Positions 44,767 to 53,083 of a stretch of 64,000 nt of DNA are shown piece after piece (position 1 is the first letter of the stretch; every line of letters starts with the position of its first letter). A program made the translations under genes and the position numbers. The DNA is from Pelagicoccus enzymogenes (lineage in GTDB: Bacteria > Verrucomicrobiota > Verrucomicrobiia > Opitutales > Opitutaceae). Under the pieces are notes generated by a model. That model was not told the origin of the DNA. It saw only the letters and a program-made list of their open reading frames with translations, and searched no databases. Where the stretch lies: the NCBI RefSeq assembly GCF_014803405.1, contig NZ_JACYFG010000002.1, positions 426,488-490,487 of the forward strand, written 5' to 3'.

Positions 44767-46156
44767 AACGGGTTATTTCTCTGATGAAGTTGAGCTTAAT
44801 TTCGCCGACAGCGCCAGCACGTTGCTTGGCAACAATTAGATCAGCCTTGTCGGCTGCAACGGAAAAATCGTCACCAGCGTCTTTCGGTCGAGCCAAAAGC
44901 AACACGACGTCCGCATCCTGCTCGATAGAGCCAGATTCGCGTAGGTCAGAAAGCTTGGGCTGACGTTTTTCCTTTTCCGAGTCACGATTAAGCTGACTGA
45001 GAACAATCACCGGTACTTTAAGTTCCTTGGCCAGTCCTTTAATTCCGCGGGATATCTCGGAAATCTGCTGCTCGCGGGGCATTCTCGGATCCGAGCCTGC
45101 AATGAGTTGCAAGTAGTCGATCACAATCAGACCCATGTTCTTGTTGCGGGCGAAAACACGGCGCGACTTGGCCCGAAGCTGGTTGATGGTCACCTGGGCG
45201 CCGTCGTCGATCCAAATGGGAGCGTCTTTCAGCTCGATCGCCGCGGCAGCGATCTTCTCCTGCTCTTCCTGGTTCACGATCCCGTCTCGCAAGCGCGAAA
45301 CGCTGATCTGAGCACGGCCAGTAAGCAAACGCATCGCCAGCTGCTCGGCGCCCATTTCCAAACTGAAAACTAGGGTGCCCGCTTGGGCTGGCTTGCCCTT
45401 GTAGGACATGGAAACGCGCTCCGCAATGTTGAGAGCCAAACTTGTCTTACCCATCGAAGGACGGGCCGCGAGGACGATCATTTCCGTGGGTTTCAAGCCA
45501 CTGAGCATGTTGTCGATTCCGACAAAGCCGCTGGAGAGTCCCACCAGCTCGCCCTTGTTTTCGATCATCCGCTTGACGAGGCTGACCGCTTCGACCACCG
45601 CGTCCTTGACCGGCAAGGTCGTATCCGCCACCTGGGCGTCCGAAATGGAATAGATCTCCTTCTCGATCTCGTCGACCAACATCTCGATGTCGGGATGCTC
45701 CGCCGAAAAGCAGCGCTCGATGCTCATGGACGCCGTCTTGATCAGGCGTCGCCGCGTGTAGTGCTCGCGGACCTTGTCGAGAAAGTAGTTAGCGTGGGCC
45801 GTGGTCTCGATGTGAGAGGTAAGGTCGGCCACATACATGAGGCCACCCACCTCTTCCAGCTTGCCGCGACTACGCAGCTCCTCGGCGAGGACCTGAGGAT
45901 CGAGCATCGACTTGTGCTCGAACAAGTTGACGCAAGTCTCGAAGATCAGCTGGTGAGCCGGATGGTAGAAAGCCTCCGCGGGCAGTTTCTGGGCCAAGCA
46001 GCGCGAGATGATCTCGGCTGGGTCCAGCAAACATGCGGCGAGGAGGCCCTTCTCCGCCTCCAAGCTGTGGGGCGGAGTGAGCCCGGCCAACGAAAACGCG
46101 GTCGGACTCTTCTTTTTATCGGAGAACTTATTCTCCGAGAACGGCTTGTTCGACAT
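44747..46156 (-). CDS. dnaB: Replicative DNA helicase
   Basis: 469 residues. The N-terminal DnaB domain (PPHSLEAEKGLLAACLLDP at about 28-46) is followed by the RecA-like helicase with Walker A ARPSMGKTSLALNIAERV, the SLEMGAEQLAMRLL arginine-rich segment, Walker B LIVIDYLQLI and QLNRDSEKEKRQPKLSDLRESGSIEQDAD. No intein is present. It unwinds DNA ahead of the replisome. It follows rplI by 24 bp, a widespread order, and its last codons overlap the start of bamA. Confidence 0.96.
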   Translation of the reverse strand: MSNKPFSENKFSDKKKSPTAFSLAGLTPPHSLEAEKGLLAACLLDPAEIISRCLAQKLPAEAFYHPAHQLIFETCVNLFEHKSMLDPQVLAEELRSRGKLEEVGGLMYVADLTSHIETTAHANYFLDKVREHYTRRRLIKTASMSIERCFSAEHPDIEMLVDEIEKEIYSISDAQVADTTLPVKDAVVEAVSLVKRMIENKGELVGLSSGFVGIDNMLSGLKPTEMIVLAARPSMGKTSLALNIAERVSMSYKGKPAQAGTLVFSLEMGAEQLAMRLLTGRAQISVSRLRDGIVNQEEQEKIAAAAIELKDAPIWIDDGAQVTINQLRAKSRRVFARNKNMGLIVIDYLQLIAGSDPRMPREQQISEISRGIKGLAKELKVPVIVLSQLNRDSEKEKRQPKLSDLRESGSIEQDADVVLLLARPKDAGDDFSVAADKADLIVAKQRAGAVGEIKLNFIREITRFEDYTE

Positions 46157-46180
46157 GTGGGATCGTCAAGCCGTAGCTAA

Positions 46181-46702
46181 TTATTCTTTTTCAGAAGCTG
46201 CTTCAGCTTCGCCTTCCGCTGCTTCTTCAGCTTCTGGCTCCACGATCGGGTTCTCGGAAACGACGTCGATCTTCATCTCGACTTCCACTTCTGGGTGAAC
46301 CTTAACGATGAAGGTGTGCTGACCGAGCTCCTTGATTGGCTGCTCCAAGTGGATCTTCTTGCGATCGATCTCGTAGCCAGCTTCCACGAGCTTTTCGTGG
46401 ATGTGGATGGAAGTGACAGCGCCAAACATGCGTCCAGCTTCGCCTGTCTTGACCGCGATGCCGATCTGAGTCCCGCCCAACTTGGCTGCCTGCGCCTTGG
46501 CGTCGTCAAGCTCCTTGGCCTCACGCTTGGCGCGACGGTCCTTGAGAGCTTCGATCTGCTTGCGGTTGGAACGGTTTACGGGGATCGCCTTCTTGGTAGG
46601 AAGGAGGAAGTTGCGAGCGAAGCCCGCCTTTACTGTTACTTGATCGCCTTCGCCGCCGAGACCTTGAACAGCCTCGATGAGTAGTACTTCGCTAGTTGCC
46701 AT
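46181..46702 (-). CDS. rplI: 50S ribosomal protein L9
   Basis: 173 residues. The N-terminal domain (VLLIEAVQGLGGEGDQVTVKAGFARNFLLPTKKAI) is the L9 signature, followed by the long connecting helix and the C-terminal RNA-binding domain. A Glu/Ala-rich tail of about 25 residues (PEAEEAAEGEAEAASE) is added beyond the usual 150, which is unusual for an RNA-binding protein. rpsR normally lies just upstream; here a 61-bp gap leads directly to ssb. Confidence 0.95.
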   Translation of the reverse strand: MATSEVLLIEAVQGLGGEGDQVTVKAGFARNFLLPTKKAIPVNRSNRKQIEALKDRRAKREAKELDDAKAQAAKLGGTQIGIAVKTGEAGRMFGAVTSIHIHEKLVEAGYEIDRKKIHLEQPIKELGQHTFIVKVHPEVEVEMKIDVVSENPIVEPEAEEAAEGEAEAASEKE

Positions 46703-46763
46703 GATGTGCGAGTGGTTAAGTGTATTCTAAAATTCGGATGTGTGTGGATGACGGAACCGCTAA

Positions 46764-47219
46764 TCAGAAGGGAACGTCTTCTTCGATGTCGCCGCTGGAC
46801 GCGGGAGCTTGAGAGGAGGAAGCTGAGGAGCCGCTTTCGCGTTGAGCCGGAGCGTAGTTGCTGGAGCCTTGCCCCCCGCCGTTGTTGTCGCCACGGCTGC
46901 CCATGAGCTGCATGTTTTCAACGATGACCTTCAGCTTGCTTCGCTTCTCGCCTTCCTTCGACTCCCAGGAGTCGAACTTCAGACGGCCTTCGATGAAGAG
47001 CGGGTTACCTTTGCTAACGTACTTGGAGATGATCTCCGCCTGCTTGCCCCATGCTTCCAAGTCAACGAAAGTAGTCTCTTCCTGCGTCTCGTCGCCGGAG
47101 CGATAGACTCGGTTGACCGCCATACCGAACTGGCACACGGAGGTGCCCTTCGGGGTCACGCGAAGTTCAGGGTCGCGCGTGAGGTTGCCGAGGAGAATTA
47201 CTTTGTTGAAGTTGGCCAT
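46764..47219 (-). CDS. ssb: Single-stranded DNA-binding protein
   Basis: 151 residues. An OB fold (1-105, FNKVILLGNLTRDPELRVTPKGTSV at the start) precedes a Gly/Gln/Ser-rich linker and the acidic C-terminal tip EEDVPF, which recruits partner proteins such as RecO, encoded at 58.6 kb. It coats single-stranded DNA in replication and repair. It lies in the rpsF-ssb-rplI run. Confidence 0.96.
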   Translation of the reverse strand: MANFNKVILLGNLTRDPELRVTPKGTSVCQFGMAVNRVYRSGDETQEETTFVDLEAWGKQAEIISKYVSKGNPLFIEGRLKFDSWESKEGEKRSKLKVIVENMQLMGSRGDNNGGGQGSSNYAPAQRESGSSASSSQAPASSGDIEEDVPF

Positions 47220-47256
47220 AGACGGTGCGTGGGACGGAGTTTCAGGAAGGCGAGCC

Positions 47257-47553
47257 TTACGCCTTTTGGATCATCTTGTGAGAAACGAGCTTGTTCAAGC
47301 GGAGCTTCTCAAGGATCGCAGCAGGCACTTCAGCGGTGCCGGAGAAATCGTAGCGGACGTAAACCCCTGCGGTGTACTTGATGTCTGGAGTACGAACGAA
47401 GTCCTGGCGGCCGAGATTCTCGACTTCGGAAACTTCGGCGCCGGCAGAAGCGAGCTCTGCCTTGAGGCCTTCGATGAGGTCATCGATAGACTCTTCGCGA
47501 CCACGAGTGTCGAGAATGAAGGTTGCTTTGTAGTTAGATGCTGTTGCTGTCAT
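47257..47553 (-). CDS. rpsF: 30S ribosomal protein S6
   Basis: 98 residues. The family pattern YKATFILDTRGREESIDDLIEGLKAELASAGAEVSEVENLG opens the protein, and YVRYDFSGTAEVPAAILEKLRLN follows. S6 normally binds 16S rRNA together with S18, whose gene is missing from this cluster. The start codon lies 20 bp inside the end of pth, suggesting coupled translation. Confidence 0.93.
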   Translation of the reverse strand: MTATASNYKATFILDTRGREESIDDLIEGLKAELASAGAEVSEVENLGRQDFVRTPDIKYTAGVYVRYDFSGTAEVPAAILEKLRLNKLVSHKMIQKA

Positions 47554-48139
47554 CGTGTTTTCGTTTTCGATTGATTTGGTTCATCGCCAAGTCCGGACCG
47601 AGGCTGAGCAAGAGCTCAATGCTCTCGACGTAGCGATCCATGCTGGCGGAGACGACGGATTCGTCGTCACGAGAAAAGTTGCCTAGAACATAGTCGGCCA
47701 GTGGCATTTCCTTGTGTGGCTTGCCCCCTATCCCGACGCGAATGCGAGCAAAACGAGGAGCGATGCGGCCAAGAATATCGGACAAGCCGTTGTGCCCACC
47801 CGCGCTACCCGACATGCTTAACTTTACTTCGCCGACCTCGAGGTTGATCTCGTCGTATACAATCACCACCTCTTCGGGCGGTATCTTGTAATAGCTGCAA
47901 AGCTTTTGCACGCAGACACCACTTTCGTTCATATAAGTCGTAGGCTTGACGAGTATCAGCTTTCCCAGCTTGGAACTGCTGAGAAGCGCGACTTCGCCTT
48001 TTTGCTTACGCTCCTTCTTCCAAGCATCCGCCCCATGCTTTGCAGCAAAGGCGTCAACAACTCGGAATCCAACGTTGTGGCGGGTGTTGGCATATTCGCT
48101 GCCGGGATTGCCGAGGCCGACTATCATCCGGTAGCTCAT
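47534..48139 (-). CDS. pth: Peptidyl-tRNA hydrolase
   Basis: 201 residues. It frees tRNAs from peptidyl-tRNA dropped by ribosomes. Signature segments: IVGLGNPGSEYANTRHNVGFRVVD (catalytic His in TRHNVG), PTTYMNESGVCV (Asn), VIVYDEINLEVG (Asp) and GSAGGHNGLSDI. The C-terminus is extended by a short basic tail that overlaps rpsF. It follows rplY after a terminator-like hairpin. Confidence 0.95.
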   Translation of the reverse strand: MSYRMIVGLGNPGSEYANTRHNVGFRVVDAFAAKHGADAWKKERKQKGEVALLSSSKLGKLILVKPTTYMNESGVCVQKLCSYYKIPPEEVVIVYDEINLEVGEVKLSMSGSAGGHNGLSDILGRIAPRFARIRVGIGGKPHKEMPLADYVLGNFSRDDESVVSASMDRYVESIELLLSLGPDLAMNQINRKRKHDDSNSI

Positions 48140-48154
48140 GAGCCGTTCTAGAAT

Positions 48155-48199
48155 TGAAAAAGAACAAAAGGGCGAGCCGGCCTTTCGGAAGGCTCACCC
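48155..48199 (-). terminator. Terminator between rplY and pth
   Basis: GGGTGAGCC/GGCTCGCCC, a 9-bp stem with one wobble, is followed on the minus strand by TTTTGTTCTTTTT. It lies 18 bases after the rplY stop and 16 bases before the pth start, so rplY is at least partly a separate transcript. Confidence 0.8.
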
Positions 48200-48216
48200 G
48201 AAAAAAGTCAGGCTGC

Positions 48217-48771
48217 CTACTTAACGACAGCAAAGACCGGCTGCTCGGGAGCGTCGAGGTATTGGACGCCTTCGATAGCTGGCAACTGGCTGATGTGGAG
48301 GCTGTCGCCTACCTTGAGAGGACGTACGTCGGCGTCGATAGAGGAAGGAATGTCCTTCGGCAAACAGCGGACGCTGACAGTCTTGGAAACGGTTTCGACC
48401 GTAGCGTTTTCGTTCTTCACGCCCCAAGCCTCGCCCTTGGCGTGTACTGGAATTTCGAGGACAACGAGCTCGTCGGCGCCGATCTGTTGGAAGTCAACGT
48501 GCGTGTAGGTGTCCTTGATGGGGTGGCGCTGCACTTCCTTGATGATGGAAGTGACAGCCTCGCCTTCGTCCGCCTTGAGCTGAACGACTGGCGTGTTGTT
48601 ACCGATAGCGCGGAGAAGCTGACGAAGCTCGGCAGAGTCGATCGACAAATTCTCGGGCTTCTTGCTCTTGCCGTATACAACAGCTGGCACGCGGCCTTCG
48701 GCACGGAGACGGCCGGATGATGCAGATCCCGCTTGTTCGCGGGCGGAAGCGTTGATTGTGAGCGTATTCAT
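48217..48771 (-). CDS. rplY: 50S ribosomal protein L25 (Ctc/TL5 type)
   Basis: 184 residues, the long CTC form: an N-terminal 5S rRNA-binding L25 domain (ASAREQAGSASSGRLRAEGRVPAVVYGK, then IKEVQRHPIKDTYTHVDFQQI) followed by a beta-rich C-terminal domain (about 95-184, ADVRPLKVGDSLHISQLP). It binds 5S rRNA in the 50S subunit. rplY-pth adjacency is widely conserved. Confidence 0.95.
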   Translation of the reverse strand: MNTLTINASAREQAGSASSGRLRAEGRVPAVVYGKSKKPENLSIDSAELRQLLRAIGNNTPVVQLKADEGEAVTSIIKEVQRHPIKDTYTHVDFQQIGADELVVLEIPVHAKGEAWGVKNENATVETVSKTVSVRCLPKDIPSSIDADVRPLKVGDSLHISQLPAIEGVQYLDAPEQPVFAVVK

Positions 48772-49053
48772 GGTACGAAAATCGTTAGAGGCGGAGCGAG
48801 ACTCCGAGTGAAAGGAGGCGAACCGTAAGTCGCTCTAGTCGGAAATCAATCAAAACTTTCGCAAAAACGAAGGTTTTACACAAAGCGTATTGGTCACCAG
48901 TTGAGCTGCGTCTAAAAAACAGGCTGCCTGGGTTGAGAGCGGTCCTTAGTGGACCAAAATCCGAATCCCGCGAACAAGAGGAAAAACGATTCGTTCAGCA
49001 AGCGAAAAAAGCGACAACACTCGAAGACCGCCTCGGTTAGAACCGCGCCAGAA

Positions 49054-49171
49054 TCCGCTTCGCTCCGTCAAACCGCTTCGCTGGTTCTCATCCACGCTAG
49101 CTTGAGATACGAAAAAGCCGCCGATGCTCCGATCGACGGCTCTAAAAAAAAGTGGCTGCCCCGGCTGGATT
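49054..49171 (-). repeat. Direct repeat copy 1: tRNA-Asn 3' end, terminator and flank
   Basis: This 118-bp segment matches 49226-49343 at 114 positions, offset by 172 bp. It includes the last 19 nt of tRNA-Asn with CCA (49153-49171), the downstream hairpin terminator (49116-49141) and 62 bp of flank. The sequence beyond 49171 no longer matches the tRNA. Confidence 0.9.
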
Positions 49172-49225
49172 GGGTTGGCCTGCGGCTCAAGTCGCTGAAG
49201 CGACCACCCTGACGGGAGCCCCCTC

Positions 49226-49399
<174 letters not shown>

Positions 49400-49455
49400 G
49401 TGTTGCTCGTTTCGCCTATCGTCCTAGTGAAAAACTTCGAGCTTCGAAGGCCTTT

Positions 49456-49473
49456 CCACTGAGCCTCAGGGCA
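49456..49473 (-). pseudogene. 5' fragment of a decayed tRNA-Asn copy
   Basis: TGCCCTGAGGCTCAGTGG on the minus strand matches the first 18 nt of tRNA-Asn except at two positions in the D-stem side. It lies 57 bp upstream of the intact gene. A perfect TTGACA (49511-49516, minus) precedes it, so the fragment may mark the original start of transcription. Confidence 0.6.
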
Positions 49474-49635
49474 AAAGTGAAGTCGGAAAAAAGGAGTTCT
49501 GAGGTCCCCTTGTCAACTCTTTGATTCAAGAAATTCAAAAAAACTCAATTCCCCCTCGGGGCGTTTGACCAAGGCTTCTTATTGATGGCATTCTTCGACT
49601 TCGAACTTTTCCAACCGATCCCGTTCTAAGCCCTC

Positions 49636-51135
49636 ATGCGCCACCATCTTATCAGCTTCGCTTGCCTTCTCAACACCCTTGCCCTGCTTCTAGGCGGATG
49701 CGCCACCGAACCCAGCTTGTACACCGGACAAACCGGCTACTACGCGTACACATGGGAGCAAGAGCTCCAGCTCGGTCGCAAGTCTGACGCGCAGATCGTG
49801 CAGCAAATGGGCCTCTACCAAGACGACGAGCTCGCTGCCTACATTCGCAACATCGGGAACGACCTCCTTCAACACAGCGCCATCAAGAGCGAGGACGCGC
49901 CCGAGATCTACCAAAACACGGAATTCACCTTTCGCCTGCTCGACTCTGACGTCGTGAACGCCTTCGCCCTTCCAGGCGGTTACGTCTACGTAACCCGCGG
50001 CCTGCTTGCCCACCTGCAAAACGAAGCCCAACTCGCCGTAGTCATTGGACACGAAATCACGCACGTGGAGGCCCGCCACGCCTCGAAACAAGCCCTCAAG
50101 CAACAGCTCGGACAAATCGGCCTCGTAGCCGGAGCCGTCATCGGCGAGCAAATCGCTGAAAACAAGGAGCTCGCCCGAGACATGGTCAACCTCGGCGGAG
50201 AACTCTTCCAGCTCGCCACTCTCAAGTACGGACGCGACGCAGAACGCGAGTCCGACATGTATGGCGTGCAATATGCGGCCAAAGCCGGCTACGCCGCAGG
50301 CGAAGGCTCCGCATTTTTCCGCTCCCTTGACCGCATTTCAGAAAAGGCCGGCCAAAGCATTCCCTCTTGGATGTCCTCCCACCCCGACCCCGGCGAGAGA
50401 GAAAAGACCATTCTCGAGCTTGCCGAGAAGTGGAAGCCCATCGCCGGTGCGCCGCCGGTCATCGGGCAAGAGAGCTTCTTCGAAAAGGTAGACGGTCTCG
50501 TCGTGGGCCAGAATCCACGAAACGGATTCACCGACGGTCAACGCTTCTACCACCCCGACCTTCGCTTCCAATTCGACACGCCTCCCGGCTGGCGCCTGCA
50601 AAACGAGAGCGGAGCCGTCTACCTTAGCGATCCGAACCGTTCCGTCATGCTCGCCTTTTCCCTCGCCAAAGAAGCGAGCCCCCTAGAGGCAGCGCGCGCC
50701 TTTTCCGCTAAACTGAACATGGAACCCACTTACGCCCAAGAGTCCTTCGTAAACGGCTTTCCCGCCTACGTGATCGAGGGAAGCATCAGCAACCAATCCG
50801 GAACCTTGATGCTGCACTCCACCTTCGTGCAAATGGGCGACAAAGTATTCACATTTCTAGGATACGGAACCACCACTTCATTTCCGCCCCAGGCGCGCGC
50901 CATTCGGAACGTTGCCAGCTCCTTCGCTGAACTGACGAATCCCAGCATACTAAACATTCAGCCCCATCGCATCTCCATCGAAAGAGCGGATCGCGCTGCA
51001 GCCTTCAAGGACCTGCTTCCCGACCAGCTCCCCAGCGGAACAGACGCTCAAGACTGGGCCATCATGAACCAAGTGGAGCTCGATCAAAGCATCGAACGCG
51101 GACAGCTCCTCAAGCTGCCCGCGAGCAAACGGTAG
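49636..51135 (+). CDS. M48-family zinc metallopeptidase, lipoprotein (BepA/LoiP-like)
   Basis: 499 residues. Lipoprotein signal with lipobox LLGGC, Cys22. The M48 domain has HEITH (139-143) and the third zinc ligand Glu203 in the ERESDMYG segment, with GGYVYVTRGLL before the active site. The C-terminal 230 residues form an unrecognised domain (FYHPDLRFQFDTPPGWRLQNESG resembles the start of a PsbP/DUF1795-like fold). BepA-type enzymes clear stalled outer-membrane proteins, which would fit the nearby bamA and htrA, but this is inference. Confidence 0.87.
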   Translation: MRHHLISFACLLNTLALLLGGCATEPSLYTGQTGYYAYTWEQELQLGRKSDAQIVQQMGLYQDDELAAYIRNIGNDLLQHSAIKSEDAPEIYQNTEFTFRLLDSDVVNAFALPGGYVYVTRGLLAHLQNEAQLAVVIGHEITHVEARHASKQALKQQLGQIGLVAGAVIGEQIAENKELARDMVNLGGELFQLATLKYGRDAERESDMYGVQYAAKAGYAAGEGSAFFRSLDRISEKAGQSIPSWMSSHPDPGEREKTILELAEKWKPIAGAPPVIGQESFFEKVDGLVVGQNPRNGFTDGQRFYHPDLRFQFDTPPGWRLQNESGAVYLSDPNRSVMLAFSLAKEASPLEAARAFSAKLNMEPTYAQESFVNGFPAYVIEGSISNQSGTLMLHSTFVQMGDKVFTFLGYGTTTSFPPQARAIRNVASSFAELTNPSILNIQPHRISIERADRAAAFKDLLPDQLPSGTDAQDWAIMNQVELDQSIERGQLLKLPASKR

Positions 51136-51152
51136 GGAACGCCCCGACTTCG

Positions 51153-52550
51153 CTAAATCGCCTTGGAAAAACCTTTCGGGGCCGACCCCATGTAGGCGTC
51201 GAAACGAGAAGCCACATTGCGAATCAGCAGGCGCCCCAGCGGCGTGACCGTGATACCGGCGTCCGTGAAACAAACCAGCCCGTCGCCCTCCATCGCCTTC
51301 AAGCTCTCCAGCTCCGCATCGAAGTAGCCCGCAAAATCGATACCGTTGGCCAATCCACGCTCCTCGAAATCAAGCTCCAAGTCGCACATCAGCCGCATGA
51401 TCACCTCGCGGCGAATCTGGTCGTCCCGCGTCAGGAGGTAACCTTTCTCCAGCGGGATATTGCCTTCGTCGAGCATGCGGTAGTACGTATCCAAATCCTT
51501 GTGATTTTGACGAAAAGCGTTTTGCGATTGGCTGATAGCGGACATGCCAAAGGCGCAGATATCTACATTCGCATGTAGGCTGTAACCTTGAAAGTTGCGC
51601 TGCAGCGTCTTGGCCTGCTGAGCCTTCACCAAAGGATCCTCCCACTTCGCAAAGTGGTCCATTCCCACGTGAGCATAGCCGCAACCCGTTAACTTTTCGA
51701 CGGTCTGGATCAGGATCTCGATCTTTGAATCCGCGTCCGGCAGCGGCGAGCGCTCAAGGATCTTTTGCGCCGGCTTGCTCCAGGGCACGTGCGCGTACGA
51801 AAACACGGCGAGGCGATCGGCATCGTAGGACAAAACCTCCTGCAAGGTTGCCTTGAAGCTTTCCTCCGTCTGATGCGGCAGCCCATAGATGAGGTCAACG
51901 TTGATCGAGTTGATTCCCGCCTCCCTTAGCCAACTGATCGTCTTAGCATTCGTCTCCGTGGGCTGGATACGGTGAATCGCTTCCTGCACCTTTCGGTTAA
52001 CATCCTGCACTCCGATCGACGCTCGATTGATTCCCAGATCCTTGAAGGCAGCCACCTGAGCTTCCGAGAGCGTACGCGGATCAAGCTCGACGCTGACCTC
52101 CGCCGCCTCGTCGAATTCGAAGCTGCCATGCAAAATCGCCGAGAGGCGTTTAATTTGCTTGGGCGAGAGGAAGTTCGGAGAGCCACCCCCAAAGTGTAGC
52201 TGCACCACTTTCCGCCCCTCGCGCACCAAGGCAGCGTAACGGCGAACTTCCATCTCCAAATAGTCGAGGTACTTGTCGGCCAAGGACGTGTCCGTGGATA
52301 TGATCTTCGCGCAACCGCAAAACCAGCACAAACTGCGACAGTAAGGAACATGCACATAAAGCGACAATGGCCCTTGCGCATCCTCCAAGTCCGCCAACAA
52401 CGCCGAACGACTGCTACGATCCTCCACCGTCTTGAATTTTAGGGCGGTAGGGTAAGACGTGTAGCGCGGGGCCGGCTGGTTGTACTTTCGGATCAAGTCA
52501 GCGTTCAGGCCAAGCGATTCGCGAGTGAAGCTAAGTGGCGTTGTTTGCAT
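51153..52550 (-). CDS. hemN: Oxygen-independent coproporphyrinogen III oxidase
   Basis: 465 residues, radical SAM enzyme that converts coproporphyrinogen III to protoporphyrinogen IX without oxygen. The iron-sulfur cysteines are Cys71, Cys75 and Cys78 in VHVPYCRSLCWFCGC, where CxxxCxxCGC is typical of true HemN rather than HemW. The N-terminal NQPAPRYTSYPTA and the later SIGVQDVNRKVQEAIHRIQP and LIYGLPHQTEESF match HemN. It lies 40 bp after the hibernation-factor gene and ends 17 bp from the convergent M48 peptidase gene. Confidence 0.94.
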   Translation of the reverse strand: MQTTPLSFTRESLGLNADLIRKYNQPAPRYTSYPTALKFKTVEDRSSRSALLADLEDAQGPLSLYVHVPYCRSLCWFCGCAKIISTDTSLADKYLDYLEMEVRRYAALVREGRKVVQLHFGGGSPNFLSPKQIKRLSAILHGSFEFDEAAEVSVELDPRTLSEAQVAAFKDLGINRASIGVQDVNRKVQEAIHRIQPTETNAKTISWLREAGINSINVDLIYGLPHQTEESFKATLQEVLSYDADRLAVFSYAHVPWSKPAQKILERSPLPDADSKIEILIQTVEKLTGCGYAHVGMDHFAKWEDPLVKAQQAKTLQRNFQGYSLHANVDICAFGMSAISQSQNAFRQNHKDLDTYYRMLDEGNIPLEKGYLLTRDDQIRREVIMRLMCDLELDFEERGLANGIDFAGYFDAELESLKAMEGDGLVCFTDAGITVTPLGRLLIRNVASRFDAYMGSAPKGFSKAI

Positions 52551-52590
52551 GAGACTACCTTGCTATGTATTCAGAATATGGATAGTGAGA

Positions 52591-52971
52591 TCAAATGCCA
52601 TCCGTGCCCGTTTTCGGCAGCTCGACATCGAATTCGATAGGAGAAGGGTTGCGCCGCTGCGTAACGCGTCGCCTGCTCTTGTTGCGGATCAAGCGGTCAA
52701 GCTTGTCCCCCAGTTCGGAAATTGCCTTGTAGAGATCGTTCCCGCGAGCTGACACGTCGAAATGGTTCCGGTGATCGTCCAAATGTCCCTTGGCGATAAA
52801 CTCGCCCTGGTGGGTCTTGGAATGCCGCTCGAGCTCCAGTTCGACGCGGATGCGACTGATGTCGGAATCGTGCTCGCACAACTTGCCAACCATTTCGCTT
52901 ACCTTGCCTCTGATGGACTCCGTCAACTCCAGGCGACGGCCAACTATCTCAACGTTTCTGTTCGGGTTCAT
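52591..52971 (-). CDS. Ribosome hibernation-promoting factor, short form (HPF/YfiA)
   Basis: 126 residues. S30AE/RaiA fold: NVEIVGRRLELTESIRGKVSEMVGKL, then a basic face (HSKTHQGEFIAKGHLDDHRNHFDVSARGNDLYKAISELGDKLDRLI). The C-terminal dimerisation domain of the long form is missing. It would bind idle 30S subunits in slow growth or anaerobiosis. Its pairing with hemN hints at shared control under low oxygen; the 40-bp gap holds TTGAT but no full FNR-type site. Confidence 0.85.
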   Translation of the reverse strand: MNPNRNVEIVGRRLELTESIRGKVSEMVGKLCEHDSDISRIRVELELERHSKTHQGEFIAKGHLDDHRNHFDVSARGNDLYKAISELGDKLDRLIRNKSRRRVTQRRNPSPIEFDVELPKTGTDGI

Positions 52972-53083
52972 GACGGGACTATCGCAGAAACCGCCGCCCA
53001 GCCCTACTCGGATTTGGCTAAATACTGCTCATTTTTGGCTACAAGTGAATTAATTACATTTGACTCTTCTATTAGACGGCCCA

